The translations under genes were made by a program, and so were the position numbers. Of a DNA stretch of 64,000 nt, positions 11,801-26,200 are shown piece by piece; position 1 is the first letter of the stretch; each line of letters starts with the position of its first letter. The notes under the pieces are model-generated. The model worked only from the letters and a program-made list of their open reading frames with translations, was not told where the DNA came from and ran no database searches. This DNA is from Talpa occidentalis (Eukaryota > Chordata > Mammalia > Eulipotyphla > Talpidae). The stretch covers positions 99,718,684 through 99,782,683 of the forward strand of contig NW_026555331.1 in assembly GCF_014898055.3 (NCBI RefSeq). Reading direction: 5' to 3'.

Positions 11801-14800
11801 CTAGCCCCTGATATCTAGACTTATCAATACATGGGCACTGCCTGTTGGGACATCTCAAAATTGCACTTGATATTTCTGAGGCCTATTATATTTAATATAT
11901 CCATAGTCAAATTCCGGATCTTTCCACCAACACTTGCTTTGTTAGTTCTCTGTCCCAATAGATTATACTCTCACATTTTTCCAGTTACTCAGAATGAAAA
12001 CCTTCCATATATACCCAGAACCTACCTACTTCTCCATGCACCACTCTCAGAAATACAAAATGTGACTAACACTTGGGGTTTGATGGCTTAATGTGAGAAA
12101 TAAAGTACAAAATTTTGGTTTTCTTTGTAACATAATTTATACATTGTAGTCTTTTATTTGGCCTACCCATTTATTAGGGTATGTTCAACTAGGTGTCTTA
12201 TCCATGAGAACTTTCCAGCCCTCCAAGCAGGGAAAGATTAGCTCCTTGAGATTGAACCTATTGTAGAAGTTTCCAGTTATTGTAGGTGTACATATTGTAG
12301 GTAGATGTTTCCACCTTATAGAAAACTTCTCTGTCCTTCTGCCACTTGACACCTGGATATCAGCCCTGTGACCGGATGTCTGTGCCCTTCACTGCCATAA
12401 TTCTAGTGCCATAATTCTAGTGTTAGAGAAGTTAGTTCCTTCCTCTTTGATCACCAGACATAGTCTCAAAATCAAGGATTTTTGTCAAAACCTAATTAAG
12501 GGACCAGGAAAGAGACTAATTATAATAAAGTAAAAATCAAAATCAATAAGCAACTATAAACCAGAGACACACTACGGGCAGAGTGGGGGTGGGTGGTGGA
12601 GAAGGGAGTAAGATTAAAACAAGGGTGGTGGGAATTGTATGGGGATTATAACCAAGATGAAAATGCATACATTGTGCAAAAATGAAAAATTATGTAATTT
12701 TTTAAAAAAAATCTTATTTGATTTAACCAAGATGTTATTTGTGGCTACCCTTTCTTAAGGAGATTTATTGAACTGCTGCTGTATGCAAGGCTTTCTGAAA
12801 ATCTCCAATCATGCTTCTTGGTGGTGTTCTCTGTCTTCATTCTGGGAGTTGTACCTCTTCATCCTTATGCTAGTCTATATGGGTAGGCTCCTTCATGATT
12901 TCATGAGTTTTATGAATTGTTTTAGACATTTGAGCATTTAAGAGATGGGGCTATTCCTCTAGAATCTTGCTGCCTGTACCCTCTTGAAGTCCATATTGGA
13001 ACTGTATCTCTCTCCACTGTGTATAGTGGAAGAGCAGTCAGTTGTTCTGCTGTAATGTCTACCTCTCTTTTTGCAAGCAGCCCTGCCAAGCCTGCTGTCC
13101 CTAGCCTAACATTCTGGGAACAGAGACTTCTCCATTCTCACTTAAATACATAAAAATCACCTTCTCTGAATTCTCTAGCATTTAAGAATCTTTGTCTTAA
13201 AATTGTAACTACCTCTTTTCCCTCTCTATTCTGTGTATAGGCCAGCTCATCACCTACTTCAGACCTTCCCATTGCCATCAAGAGAAAGCCTTATATTTTG
13301 TCTCATTTACTCCCATTGGAAAGTTACCTTTTCCTTCCCCTCAACTTGGTTCCCTCTGTAGCCCTTTGGCATCCACTTCCTTGGCCATCAGTAGCCTAAT
13401 TTAGTTCTTGCAACTCTTTCTGAAAATCTTTCCTACTTCTCCAGTACCTTTAAGTGATATAATAGCAATAGTCATAAGTAACATCTATTGAGTATTTACC
13501 ATGTCCTAGGCATTGAACTCTTAGTAATTTATATATGAATTCTCATATCCAATGTTAATCCTCATATAGTGCAATCAGGTGGTTAATTCTAGTACCCCCC
13601 ACCTTTTATTAGTTGAGGGAATTGAAACGTGTCTGTAGTGAACTAGCTAGTCTCTGACTACTCCCAGTCTGCCTCTGGAACTGTCATAACCACCAGGCTG
13701 TTCTACCTCTCAGTGGTAATCAACTGATAGCTGTTGAATAAATAGGAAGAAGGAAGGGAGGGGGAGGGAGTACATTGCAAGCAAATAGACAAAGTACAGA
13801 GGAACAAGGAGTCCCTTTCTCCTCTTAGTCTATGCAAAATACAGTCACGGACTTGTAGCCCACGCTGTAGGCAAGAAAATCACCTTTATTAACTGCTACA
13901 ATAGTCAAGTCCTCATCTTTCTATTTTAGCAAACTATGGCTATGCTAAACGATAAACAAAATACTTCCCATATTTATAATTCCTTTGGGGGAAGGGAGTG
14001 TATTTTTAATAAACATGCTTTAAAGCATATATTCAAAGTATGTGCACTTATGAATTTTAAAGAAAATTACATGGAATAAACAGCTTCCTAATAATAATTT
14101 GCATTTTGCAGTGGTTTGCATTTGTCAATGTGCATTCATATTCAATGAACACATTTAATTTCATCGGTGTTCTTTTTATGGTAGATTTGTATTTCTTGGA
14201 GAAGCTATCACACTGAAGCCATCAGTTGGAATATTTATTACTATGAACCCAGGATATGCTGGTCGTACTGAATTACCGGAAAATCTCAAAGCTCTTTTCA
14301 GGCAAGTGTTAAACTTTGCTGCTTAGCATCTGGAACACTCATGCCACCTAACGTTGCTGGTTTGCACTGTTAAATGATTTGTTTTTTCTCTAGAATTCCT
14401 AGAAGAAAAAAAAAGCTTACTATTTCTTTGGAATTCCTTTATAGAGCGAATTTTCACCATGATAAATTGACTCTCTTGAATTATGAAATTGGGATATAAA
14501 ATCATTGCTGAAAAGCTACATGGTACATTTGAATACATAATGCTTGCTCTTTAATAATGATATAATCTTGATTTTTAGAAATTATAGAATATTTACAAAA
14601 TACAGAAAAGAATAAAGGAAAAAAATAGAGCATTACCACCCAGAAATTATTGTATTTTGTCTTAGTCTCTTTGATAATTCATATTTTATGGAGTTTAGGC
14701 TAGAGTTGACTTTTATTATTTAATATTTTGACATAAGTTGCTTGTCATAGTATTGACATTTTTTGGGAAATATTGTATGTAGTTTCAAAACAGTTTCTTC

Positions 14801-16765
14801 CATGGCTTATCCATAATTTTCTTAACCATTCCTTATTTTCTGATGTATAGGTTTTGTTTTCGGTTTGATTTTTATCATAAAATAGCAGGCTATAAATATC
14901 TCTTAAATGAAGTGTTACTTTTTTTCAGATTAATACACAAGATAGATTCCAATAGATTCCAAAATATAGAATGGTTAAGTGAATAATTAAAAGACCTTTC
15001 ATTTGCATCTCCATGATAGCTAAAGGTACTGAGCATCTTTTCATGGGCCATACAGATTATCGCCATACTGTCATTTGTGAAGTGCAGCATTCCACATTCT
15101 ATTCCCTGATTAAATTTCATATGTTGCAAATACTTTCCTACAATTAGTTGCTTGCTTTTTTCATTTTCTTAAATGAATCATCAAAGTTTGAAGTTTTAAA
15201 TCTGATGAAATATCATTTATCAGTTTGGTGGGGAGAGGTTGTGTTTGTTTTATATCCTGTTTTTTAAAAATTTATTTTTATTTATTTATGCATATCAGAA
15301 CTGGATATGCATAGGCCAGAGGTGCAGGGAGTAAGAGGATTCAACAGAGACAGAGTGGGGAGAATAACAGGCAGATTGACTGAAATACACTGCTGAGGGT
15401 TGCAGCAGGTGAGACAGAAGAGGTCTGCTGTGCCATATGGGTTAGCTCCCTGGCAAGGGATTGAATTCAGGCCACAGTGGCAAGGGATAACTTGATAGCA
15501 TTGACATTTTAACCCCTGTTCCACCAGGGAGGCCCTATTTTGTATCCTATTAAGAAAGCTTGACTAGGTATAGATTACAAAATGTTTTATATAGATTCTG
15601 CTAGTTTTATTGCATAATGATTTCAATATAGATTTTCCCCCTTTTTCTTTTGTTAATGCGCTCAACTATATTGATAGGTTTTTCAAATGCTAAACAGTTC
15701 TTCAGTGTTGGATTCCTGGACTAAATTCTGTGTAGGCAAGAGAAATATGTATATATGTAATGTCTATGTATGTATATATGTATTTCTGGACTTATTATGC
15801 TACATTTTGTTACAGATTTAATATCTGTGCCATGAGAAATACTGGTCTGTATATCTCTTCTTATTTTTGTCTGGTTTTAAATCAGGTTATATTAACCACA
15901 TGAGTAAGTTAGAAAAATATTCCCTTCTGTATTTTCTTCAGAGTTTGTCAGGATTAATATTATTTACCACTAAAATATTTGATTGAATTAATCAATGACA
16001 CCATCTGAACACCATTTTTGTGAAAATCTTTTTAGTGATTAATTCAATTTCTTTACTAGATAAGGAGTTTTTTTTCTTGGATTATTTTTTCTATTGCTAT
16101 TAACCTTCTTTATATCTTTTTTATTTTGGGTTTTTTTTTTTTTTTTTTTTTTTTTTATGGGACCCTCGCTGGTGGCCGGGGATCAAACTGGCGCTGCAGA
16201 GGCTGCAGGCAGCCTCGCAACCCAGCGCTCAACCGCTGTGCCACAGGGGAGGCCCTATTTTGGGTTTTTTAAATCACAATATTGAATCACTTACAACAGT
16301 GTATATGATTCAGAGGCATAAAATCACACCTCCTCAGATGCATGTCCTCACACCACATCCACCACCAAGATACCTATAATCCTCCACTTCCGTTTTGGTT
16401 CCCTCCCTGCTGTGTTTCCTCCTCCTCTTTTTGCAGTTTTGAGTCCATCGTCAGTTTTCCAGGGTTTGCTGTTGGTTTGGTTTTATCTGATCCTTTGTTT
16501 TGTTTCTCAATATTCCACATATACATGAAAGCATCTGGTATTTGTCTTTCTTCCTCTGTGATGTATTCTGTTCAACATTTTCTCCTCCAGTTCCATCCTT
16601 GTTGCAAATAGCAATAGATAGACATTTTTTTGTTATACTTGAGCAGCGTTCCACTGTGTACATAGACCACATTTTTTAATCTACTCCTCTGTTATTTTCA
16701 TAATTTGACTATTGTAAGTAGTGCTGCAATGAATACCGAAGTGTGTGTGTGTGTGTATGTATGTA

Positions 16766-16800
<35 letters not shown>

Positions 16801-19800
16801 CCCTTCAAATTAGTGTTTTTGCATTATATGGGCAGATAACTGGGAGTGGAATTTCTGGATTCTTTAGTAGATCTATTTTTAATGCATTTAGAAACCTCCA
16901 TACTATTTTCCCTAGGGACTGGACATCTACATTCCTGTCAACAGTGTATGAGGGTTCTTTTTCCTCCACATCCTCGCCAACACTGGTTGTTTCTGGTCTT
17001 TTTGACATGGACCATTTTCACAAATGTGAGGTGGTATCACATGGTGGTTTGATGAGCACTTTTTCATGTGCCAGTTGGCCTTCCGTGTGCCTTCTTTGGA
17101 GAAGTATCTGTTTAACTCTTTGGAGAAGTGTCTTGTTTAACTCTTCTGCCCATTTTTATGATGGGTTAAATGTTTTCTTGTGTGAATTCTTTATAGGTTG
17201 TGGCTATCAACCCTTTGTCAGATGCATGATGTGCAATTATTTTCTCCCATTCAGCTGGGTGGGTTTTTTTTTGTTTTGTTTTGTTTTGTTTTAAATGATA
17301 GTTTCTTTCACTGTGCATAAGCTTTTTGGATTGATATAGCCTGTTTGTTTATATTTATTTTCATTTCTCCTGCTGTTGGAGATGAGTCTACTCATCTTGT
17401 CTCATTCAGACATCACTGAAGCCAATATTGTGAAGTGTTTTACCTGTGTTTTCTTCAATGATTTTAATGGCTTCAGGTCTTATATCCCCATCTTTAATCC
17501 ATTTTAAGTTAATTTTTTGCATCTGGCTGTCTAGTTTTCCAAGCACCGTTTTTTGAAATACTTTTCTCTAGTGTATACTCTTAGCTCCTTTGCATAGATT
17601 AACTGTCCATAAATGTGTGGGTTTACTTTTGGGCTCTCAATTCTGCTGTGCTTGATCTGTTATTCTGTTTTTGTGTCAGGACCATGCTGTTTTGATTACT
17701 ATAGCTTTGTAGTTATAACTAAATAAATACTGTTTACCTTGCCAGTATTTTTACAATATAACCCAATTCATCTCATATGCATTTTCATTTGGGTCTTAAA
17801 CTTTGTTGTGAAACTTTCTTAACTTTGGTTTAAGTACAGCCTCATTTATTTTGGGTGTTAATCCTTATGTCAGCAAAGTTTGAAGGTAAATTTGGATGGT
17901 AAAGTTAGTCAAGAATAGAGGCAGTATGCACTAGCTTGAGTATTGTGTTTCCAGCCTAAACGTCATGTGACCTCTGGCATATGCTTGTACTTCCCAGAAC
18001 CTTAGTCTATAAGGCCTCTTTAAGATATAGATAGAGTCACCTTATAGAGTTGTGAGAATTGAGTGCATGAAAAATTTTTAGCACCTTATACAACATGAAG
18101 TGCTCAGTAACTATTAATTGTCAATGCTTATGTATTAAGTAAATTTGTTCACTTTTCCTCCTATTTAGTCTTATTACTATTACTTCTAGCATATGATAGA
18201 GATTTAAAAATGTATGGGAAATGGGTCTCCCCGGTGGCGCAGTGGTTGAGGGCTGGGTTGCGAAGCTGCCCGCAGCCTCTGCAACACTGGTTCGATCCCC
18301 GGCCGCCAGGCGAGGGTCCCACATGGCACGCAGACCTCTCCTGCTGCCCGCTGCTCCCCTCAGCAGTGTACTTCGGTCCTTCTGCCTGTTCTGCTCCCTG
18401 TTCTGGCTCTGGTGAATTCTCTCACCCTCCCACGCTTCTGACTGTACCCAGTGCTTGTATAAATAAATAAATAAATCTTTATAAACAAACAAATAAATAA
18501 ATCTTTTAAAAAAATGTATGGGAAATGTAGGACCACCTTAAATAGAAATACTGGATCACATAGTTCCAAAGGGACTCTGAGGAATGTTTAGGATGAAAGA
18601 TTATGAAGTATCATGAAACGTGAAGTAGACTGTAATTATATTCACAAAAACAGGTAGGTAAATGTTAGGGTGTATGCTGTCATAAATCTAAGATATCAGG
18701 TGTATTTACTTACCTTGGCTCCTCCTTTGCCCTTTACTTCAGTTGAGTGAAATTTTTTCAAATGTTGCTGTTCATGGGAATAGTCTTAGGGAGAACTTTT
18801 TGGAAGATCCCCTCAAAAACACAGGTATTTTCAAGTTAAGTTTTGGTAGATTTTCATTTAAATTGTAATCAAGCTGGCCTCAGGCAGGCATGTGCCAGAG
18901 ATGCCTTGTAGGAGTTTGAAGTAGTTATATTTTCATCAATTTTGTGAGATGATTGTTTAATCAGCTACTAATAAAAAGTTAATTGTATAAACTTGTGTAC
19001 CTCTGCTCTGTTCCAAGCTTAGTGATGTCATGAAGTAATTATTCCCTGGAAGTCAGAAAAATCAGTTGAAGAACAAGTTGTTAAGTATTTTTCAGGACAG
19101 TCCTGGCCACAGTAAAGGCTGGTTTGTATATAGCATAAAACATCACTCATCTTTCTGTAGTGACAACCAACATGAGAAATTTACGGGATATACCCACAGA
19201 TTTTTCTTGCACTCCCACACTTGTGCTACTGCCATTTTTAGACTTTCCATCTTTTTCTATGTATTGTGTAACTACTGGACATTTTTTTTGTTGAAGTGAA
19301 GGGTCTTGTTATCTGTGATTGACAGAAGTAATTGTGACCTCCTTGGGAATGGTTGGAATGTTGGTATAAATTAATCACTTGATTTCAGCAGCTGGTACTT
19401 ATTACCTTATCACAGTTTAAAACTAAATTTCATATCTACTCTTTAGACCCTGTGCCATGGTGGCCCCTGACATTGAGCTAATCTGTGAAATCATGTTAGT
19501 TGCTGAAGGTTTTGTGGACGCACGCTCACTAGCCCGAAAGTTCATTACATTGTACACGCTCTGCAGGGAGCTCCTCTCCAAGCAGGTGAGGAGTCTTTTA
19601 TTACTTTTCCTTCATTTTTATATCCCATTAAAACAGTTTTTTGAAATTACTTCAAATTATCATTCAAATTGTAGTTAGAGGGGTAATTTTTATTTTCCAT
19701 GAAATTTTGAAAATCTGTTTTTACATTTCTCTTTTTTGCTGAAATGAAACTGGAGACATTTTAAGGTTCCTGTTTAATTTGTACTTAATACTGTTTATAT

Positions 19801-20256
19801 CGATGTCTGTGACTTTCTTTAGATTTTACCAGCGCTATAATTATAAATGGAATTTTATGTTGCCTCCTTTTCTTGGTGAGAATATTATTTTCTAATCAGA
19901 GAAGGTAGGAGTGTTCATAAGAATTAAGTAAAGCTGATTTTCTAAGGAACACCTATAGAAATGTTAAAAGGCTGTCTTTGCGTTATTAAAAAAAAAAAAA
20001 AACAAACTGGGCCTCCCCGGTGGCGCAGCGTTTGAGCACTGGGTTGCGAAGCTGCCCACAGCCTCTAAAGCGCCAGTTCGATCCCCGGCTGCTCCCCGGC
20101 CAGTGAAGGAGGGTCCTGCATGGCGCGCAGACCTCTCCTGCCGCCCGCTGCTCCCCTCAGCAGTGTACTTTGGTCCTTCTGCCTGCTCTGCTCCCTGCTC
20201 TGGCTCTGGTGAATTCTCTCACCCTCCCATGCTTCTGACTGTACCCAGTATTTGTA

Positions 20257-20287
<31 letters not shown>

Positions 20288-23200
20288 ATAGAAATCTTTT
20301 TAAAAATAAATAAATAAATAAATGAAAATAAATCTTAAAAAAATAAATTAAAAAAAAAAAACTTGCTGTGCTACTCCCTAACCTCTGAAAGGGATCAAAA
20401 TTACATATTCTTTACTCTCCACTCATTAACTCCTTGCACTTACATTGAAGTTGCTGATGTATCAAAAAAATTGCATGTGTATTAGCATCACTTTTTAAAT
20501 TCAGCTTTGTGGTTACCTTTGACTTTGGTCTTTTGATGACCTTTTATTAATTCCTGGTGACATTATTTTGCAGCTATTTCAGGATGGAAACATTTAAATA
20601 CCTCACTTACAACAGCACAGTTATTTGTACCCTACTGATATACACATTTAACTTACCACCATTGGGTGAAATTTGGAACCTCAGAGACAAGGTCATGATG
20701 TCATTTTGATTACTATGGACTTACATTCTGGGGGAAACCATGTAATATTAGTAACATGAAAAAAAATTATGACAATGTTATATGCCAAAAAACCTCAGCA
20801 TGCCACACTATAGATGTGATCTATAATTTGCAAGTGTTTCATGTCTTATACTGTGTGTTTTATATACATCGTATATATAAAGTGACTTTAAAATACAGTG
20901 TGATTTTTGACATTTGTCTTTGGGCATTAAGTTACATGCATTTAAGTTTTCTCTAGTTTGTAATATCATTTTTTTTCCCCCAGTGAACCCATTTCAATTT
21001 TTAATGGGGAAATGGTCATAGGAAAAAATGTCATTGAACCCAGGAAACATGGAGTTGCAACCATATATCCATTCCCACTAATAATATTTAAACAGTTATT
21101 GAGCATAAACAGTTATCCAAGTAGTATATTTATTGTTATCCAAGTAGTATATTTATTGATGCTGTTGATAAAGGGGGAGGGGAGAGTAAGACACAGAACA
21201 AATGAAAGAAACATTCAGATTTCTGACATCAAAGAACTCAGAGCCTGTGAGAGGACTATCTAGTAGGGATAACGTACAAGTTCCAAACAGGTACTAGTTT
21301 ATCACTGAATTTTAATAATACAGTTTTGAATATTAAGAGCCAGTATTAGGTCTGGATCATCCAAGTGATTAAGAGTCATTAGGTGAATTAGAGATATGAG
21401 CTGGGCCAGGGTGGAGTGTCAGGGCTCTCTGTATCCAGCTGGAGAAATGTGCTTGTGGTTGGAGGTGAAAGCATGGAAGCGCCTGAGCTCCTAAATTAGC
21501 ATGTTTCCTGAGAGAAGAGCGAGGAAGGCAGAGGGAGCCCTGCACAAATACTGCAGCTAAATGTTATGGAAAGAAGAGATTTGCTGACAGGATCTGAGAA
21601 CCTGGTGAAGGGATCAGCAGGATGCTGAAAGGATCTGATTTTTATAGTTTCTGTGAGGAGAGGGAAATCTCACTGTACATTATTAAAGCATGCATTTATA
21701 TGAACTTTGAGCTTTAAACTTTTTCTTCTGGAATGGCAATCTTAATCCCTCATAAAAATTTTAAGAAAACTTACCTATATTTTGATTTTAGGATCATTAT
21801 GACTGGGGACTACGTGCTATTAAGTCTGTCTTGGTTGTGGCTGGCTCCCTGAAACGAGGAGATAAAAATAGACCCGAAGATCAGGTACTGCAATGTTAAT
21901 AGGATTTTGCTGAATGAGTAGCTGACATCTTTATAAATGGTATACCTGGGTGGTGGAACATGCATTCCATGACTTTCGAAAAATGTAACATCTACTTTCA
22001 ATGGTATATTTCAAAAGACTGACATTTCTTATGTTGCCAAAGATCAGGAGTGTTCTTAAATACAAGGTGATTTTATAAGTGCTTTTGAAATATCAGCCAT
22101 AGAAAGTATTTTGGCACTCATAATAAAATAATTCAATAATTACTGCTTGATGTCCTCTGAGGGACATTTAGAAAATCTGACTGAGTTGAGATATTAATCC
22201 TGAAAATGTCAGTGAAGACATAATATAATGGAACAAAATATGTCCATTTCATGGGATTTAAGATGTGCATGAAGAATGGAGCAGGAAGGGCGATCACCTA
22301 ACACCTAATAAAATGCTTCATTGGTTATTCAGCTCTGGTAGGAAAAGTGCTGCTATCCCTTCTGGGAAAAAGGGTAACAGCCACGTTGTGCACTTTTCTC
22401 TGGTGAGAACAGTGGTGAGATCCACTGACCTGTCAGTGCATGCGGTATGACTTGGAGAAGTATTTTTAGTAAAGATGTATACCTGTGAGTCTTTGTGCAT
22501 GTTTAAGGATATTTTATGTGAGTTCCTACTTTTCCAATATTTCTCTCCCTATCTCTGTCACAATTCATGATTGGCTACAGATTTTCTTGCCTTTATTTTT
22601 CTCTGGTTATATAACTGCTGTTGTTGGAACACTTGATTTTTTCTGTAAAAGTCATCCTATTGTTCAAATTACTGCTTTTCAAATATAAAACCCTCTTTGG
22701 TTTGTAGCCAAAACAGAACAAAAACCCAAACAAAAAACCAATCAAGTTTATCATTCTGAGATTCTCAGAGTACTTTGCACAAAATTATCTTATGGGCCCG
22801 TTTAATTTACGCCCTGGAGTTTGAAGATTAAGGAGAGAAGCATCTCAGACCCCCCTCTCAAAATCAATCATTGTTGGCTGAGAAGGAATTTCACACTTTA
22901 GTCTGAGGTTGTCCATGGTATCAACACAGCCTTCTCATGTGCTCGTATGGGAACCTGCAAACATTTAACCTCCCTCAGTAGATAGAGCACCCTCCTAGCA
23001 GAGAAAAGTATTGATAGCTCATGCTTTAGATACAGGATTAAAAATCACATCTTTAGCTGTTTAGATATTTAGTAGACCTTGTACTGGTCTTTTAATGGTG
23101 TTTTCTCCTTTCTAGGTGCTCATGAGAGCTTTAAGGGACTTCAATATGCCTAAAATAGTAACTGATGACATCCCCGTGTTTTTGGGCCTGGTCAGTGACC

Positions 23201-26200
23201 TGTTTCCAGCCTTGGATGTGCCCCGGAGGAGGACACCACACTTTGAACAGATGGTCAAGCAGTCTACCCTGGAACTCCGCCTGCAACCTGAGGAAAGCTT
23301 CATTCTCAAAGTAAAATGAACCTTTACTAGTCATGGCAGCCCTTGGGATGTGTAGTACCAGTAACTATAGTTCAGGGATACTGACCTTACTACTATCATA
23401 ATACAAACTTTAAAGTATTCTAAAGCAAATATAAATATTTAGTACGCTCAATCTCTGTGAAGGTGGCAACACAGATATGATCAACTCTTGTTTTTAAATG
23501 TAAGCATACTTTCCGTTAGTTATAAATATTCTTAGTTCTTTTTGGAGACATGCACTCAAGGATAATTTTGCTCCCTTTCTCTCCATTTTAGAAAAATTGG
23601 AAGTAAAATCATTAGCAATGCTTTAAATGGGGAAGAAATGTATGATATCATCTGACTTATTAGAGTTTGTGCCTATCATGTTCTATATGGGTAGAGTGAA
23701 TACATGACATTAAAATACATATGGAGTATCAATTTCAGTTATTCTAGACGATATGTCATTATTCAGTTATAGATGGTGACTGGCAGTACTTTGTTTTTGT
23801 TCAACACTTGCTGCAGTGTCATTGATTTTCTAAGTAACTCCTGTCACGTGCCCAGCACTACCATTCTTCAGTTCTGCCTGTGTCATTGATTCACTGTGTA
23901 ATGGTTTTTCTTCATTCTCACACCATGTTCTATACTGGGAGATGCAGGAGAAACTATATTTTGCATTTGTCACCTCTTTTTGACTTTCTCAGAACACAGT
24001 GTTGTCAGTGGGGCGCTGGCTTGAGTTGTAAAGAAAGAATTGGGCAAAAATGAGTGCTTTTGTTTCTCACCAACTCATTAAAGGGAATCAGTGACTGACT
24101 TTTTGGTGTGCAGGTAGTCCAGCTTGAGGAGCTGTTGGCTGTGCGGCACTCTGTCTTTGTGGTTGGAAATGCAGGCACCGGAAAGAGTAAGGTATGGAAA
24201 ATAACCTGTTAGCCTCAACCATGGAAGGAACAAAACTTTTTTGGCCTATTTTCAATACTACTTAAAAGAGTTCCCTTCAGTGAGGTCCACCACAAGTAGG
24301 GGTTAGAATCTGAGACTCTAATAATGCTCTTTGATCAATTCACTCTATTTTCCTTTATATTGGGGCCAATAGTAATGATAGTAACAAATAGAACATTGCG
24401 TTCAAAGGGGAAATGTGAAATTGTGATGGAGATTGGACTTTCATATGAAATTATTAGCATCTTAGTCATGCATTTAGAATTATATCATTCTATTTCATGC
24501 ATCTTATACCTGAATTATTCAAAGTGAATATATTGAAAGACTCTGGAATAGATGTCTGGCGTGTAGAATTGGATTGGCCTGATCCACATTTATCAAAATG
24601 ATTCTTTTTTCCAAAACATTCTACATTCTTTTCCCTATCTTTAAGAAAAACACAGATATTTTCCTTCAATACTTGTGATATATAACCCTCTATAGGGCCA
24701 AAACAAAACTTGAAAAGGAGTCAGCAAAAATCACTCTTTTAAAGTACCTATCACGTGTTGTGCTAGGTACTTGAAGTTTGATATACTCTACACTATGATG
24801 ATATGTTTGTGGGTATTATTATCCCCATTTTTAGTTCTCTGCTTGACTTTGGTTGGTCTTACTGACAGCCCTGGCAACATACTTATTTTCTTGGTTGGCA
24901 CACAGTATATGCAGAGCTGCTTGCATTTTAATTCAGGCTGCTTGAGTACAAACATATTTAGTAGCCAATCGCTAAAAATAATCAGAGTGGGCATAGGAGA
25001 CTTTAGACCGGGGGTGTATATGGAACTTGGGGCATTTAGAGCAGAATCCAGAGTAGAACAATTATAAAGGGAGGTCCTTTATAGGGATTTTTCTAATAAA
25101 AAATGTAATAATTGAAATAATAAAGTAGATAATTGATAGAACTGTAATTATTTTGTTAGAGTAAGTTTCAGATATAGGCCATGGTTCAAGGAAGGATAAA
25201 ATTAAATTCTATAATTTCCAGTAGATTAATGGTTCTAAAAATACAGTTTAATATTCCTAAGGCATTCAATTTCCTTCATCTAGTCTTGACTGATTTTGTT
25301 CTAGTCAACATTTACTCAAACTGATCTCAGAGCAGCAAAGCACAGGGTCATGTTTTTTAAAAAAATATTATTTCAAATTATTTGGCAATTGTTTATCAGT
25401 CTTTCAAGCACTGTGAGTAGGTCAGTATGATAAATTTATTGAAGCCATGGCTTTTGGAGGCATGCAGACAGGATAGTTGAGCAGATATTAGGGTGAGGGT
25501 ATCAATTAAACAGGCATGGAGTATCAATCCTGGGAATTCCTATGCTCAAGGCCTCTTTTCCTCAATTATTTGAATCAGGTTTTCTCAGCATTAACATTTT
25601 GACATTCTGTACCCATTGTTCTATTTGTTGTAGGACCTGTTCTGTGCTTTGCAGGTATTTAGCAGCATTTTGGACTCTGCTCCTAGAAACCCAGTAGTAG
25701 CACACCCTCTTCCCCCAAGTCGACACAGTCTCCTGCTGAGAACCATTACTCTAATGACTAGGTCTCAAAGCACATCCAGATCAACATTGTAGGCACCACG
25801 TGGGACCTTATTAGAAATGCAGATTATCAGTCCCACCCGGATTTACTGAATTCAGAATTCCAGGACTGGGCCAGAAATCTGAATATTAATACCTTCTAAG
25901 TGATTCTGGTGCAGCCTAAATCTTGGGAACAATTTATATAATACAGGAAGAGTGGACAATAATAATACGAACAGCACTTATAGATAGTACTTCACTTTGT
26001 GCACATGATTACAAATCTCAAATGATAAAGTGACTTTGTCTAGTCTTGTTCAAAGAATAAGCTGAACTGATCCTAAGGGATTGTATTAGGATTTTCAAGA
26101 TGTACACGAATAAATTTTTTTCCCATTCCCAATTTTCCACAGAATGTCTAGGAACATGTAATAAGGAAAACCCTTTGGAAATTTTTGCATTCCACTTAGC

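Larger units (their letters stand above)
11139..14184 (+). other. DNAH11: Intron e4-e5
   Basis: GT-AG, 3.0 kb. It holds a MIR-like stretch (11540-11670), an L2-like stretch (11700-12080) and an L1 3' end (12488-12710). A short exact duplication, gccataattctagt, occurs at 12394-12421. 12720-14180 has no repeat I can name with confidence. Confidence 0.75.
14302..19446 (+). other. DNAH11: Intron e5-e6 (GC-AG)
   Basis: 5.1 kb. It holds SINEs at 15261-15535, 16131-16255 and 18223-18509, antisense L1 segments across about 15536-17718, a GT/TA microsatellite (16741-16800) and a MIR-like stretch (17920-18118). 18530-19440 holds nothing I recognise. Confidence 0.8.
19586..21791 (+). other. DNAH11: Intron e6-e7
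   Basis: GT-AG, 2.2 kb. It holds a SINE with a long tail (20009-20361), a minus-strand L2-like stretch (21060-21260) and an exact 23-base tandem duplication (21112-21157). Confidence 0.8.

Noticed and set aside
16743..17294. 183-codon open frame starting in a GT repeat
   Set aside because: It begins in a microsatellite and continues antisense to L1 ORF2.
24771..25067. 98-codon open frame in intron e9-e10
   Set aside because: Mixed MIR-like and unique AT-rich text, no motif, normal chance length for a 64-kb window.
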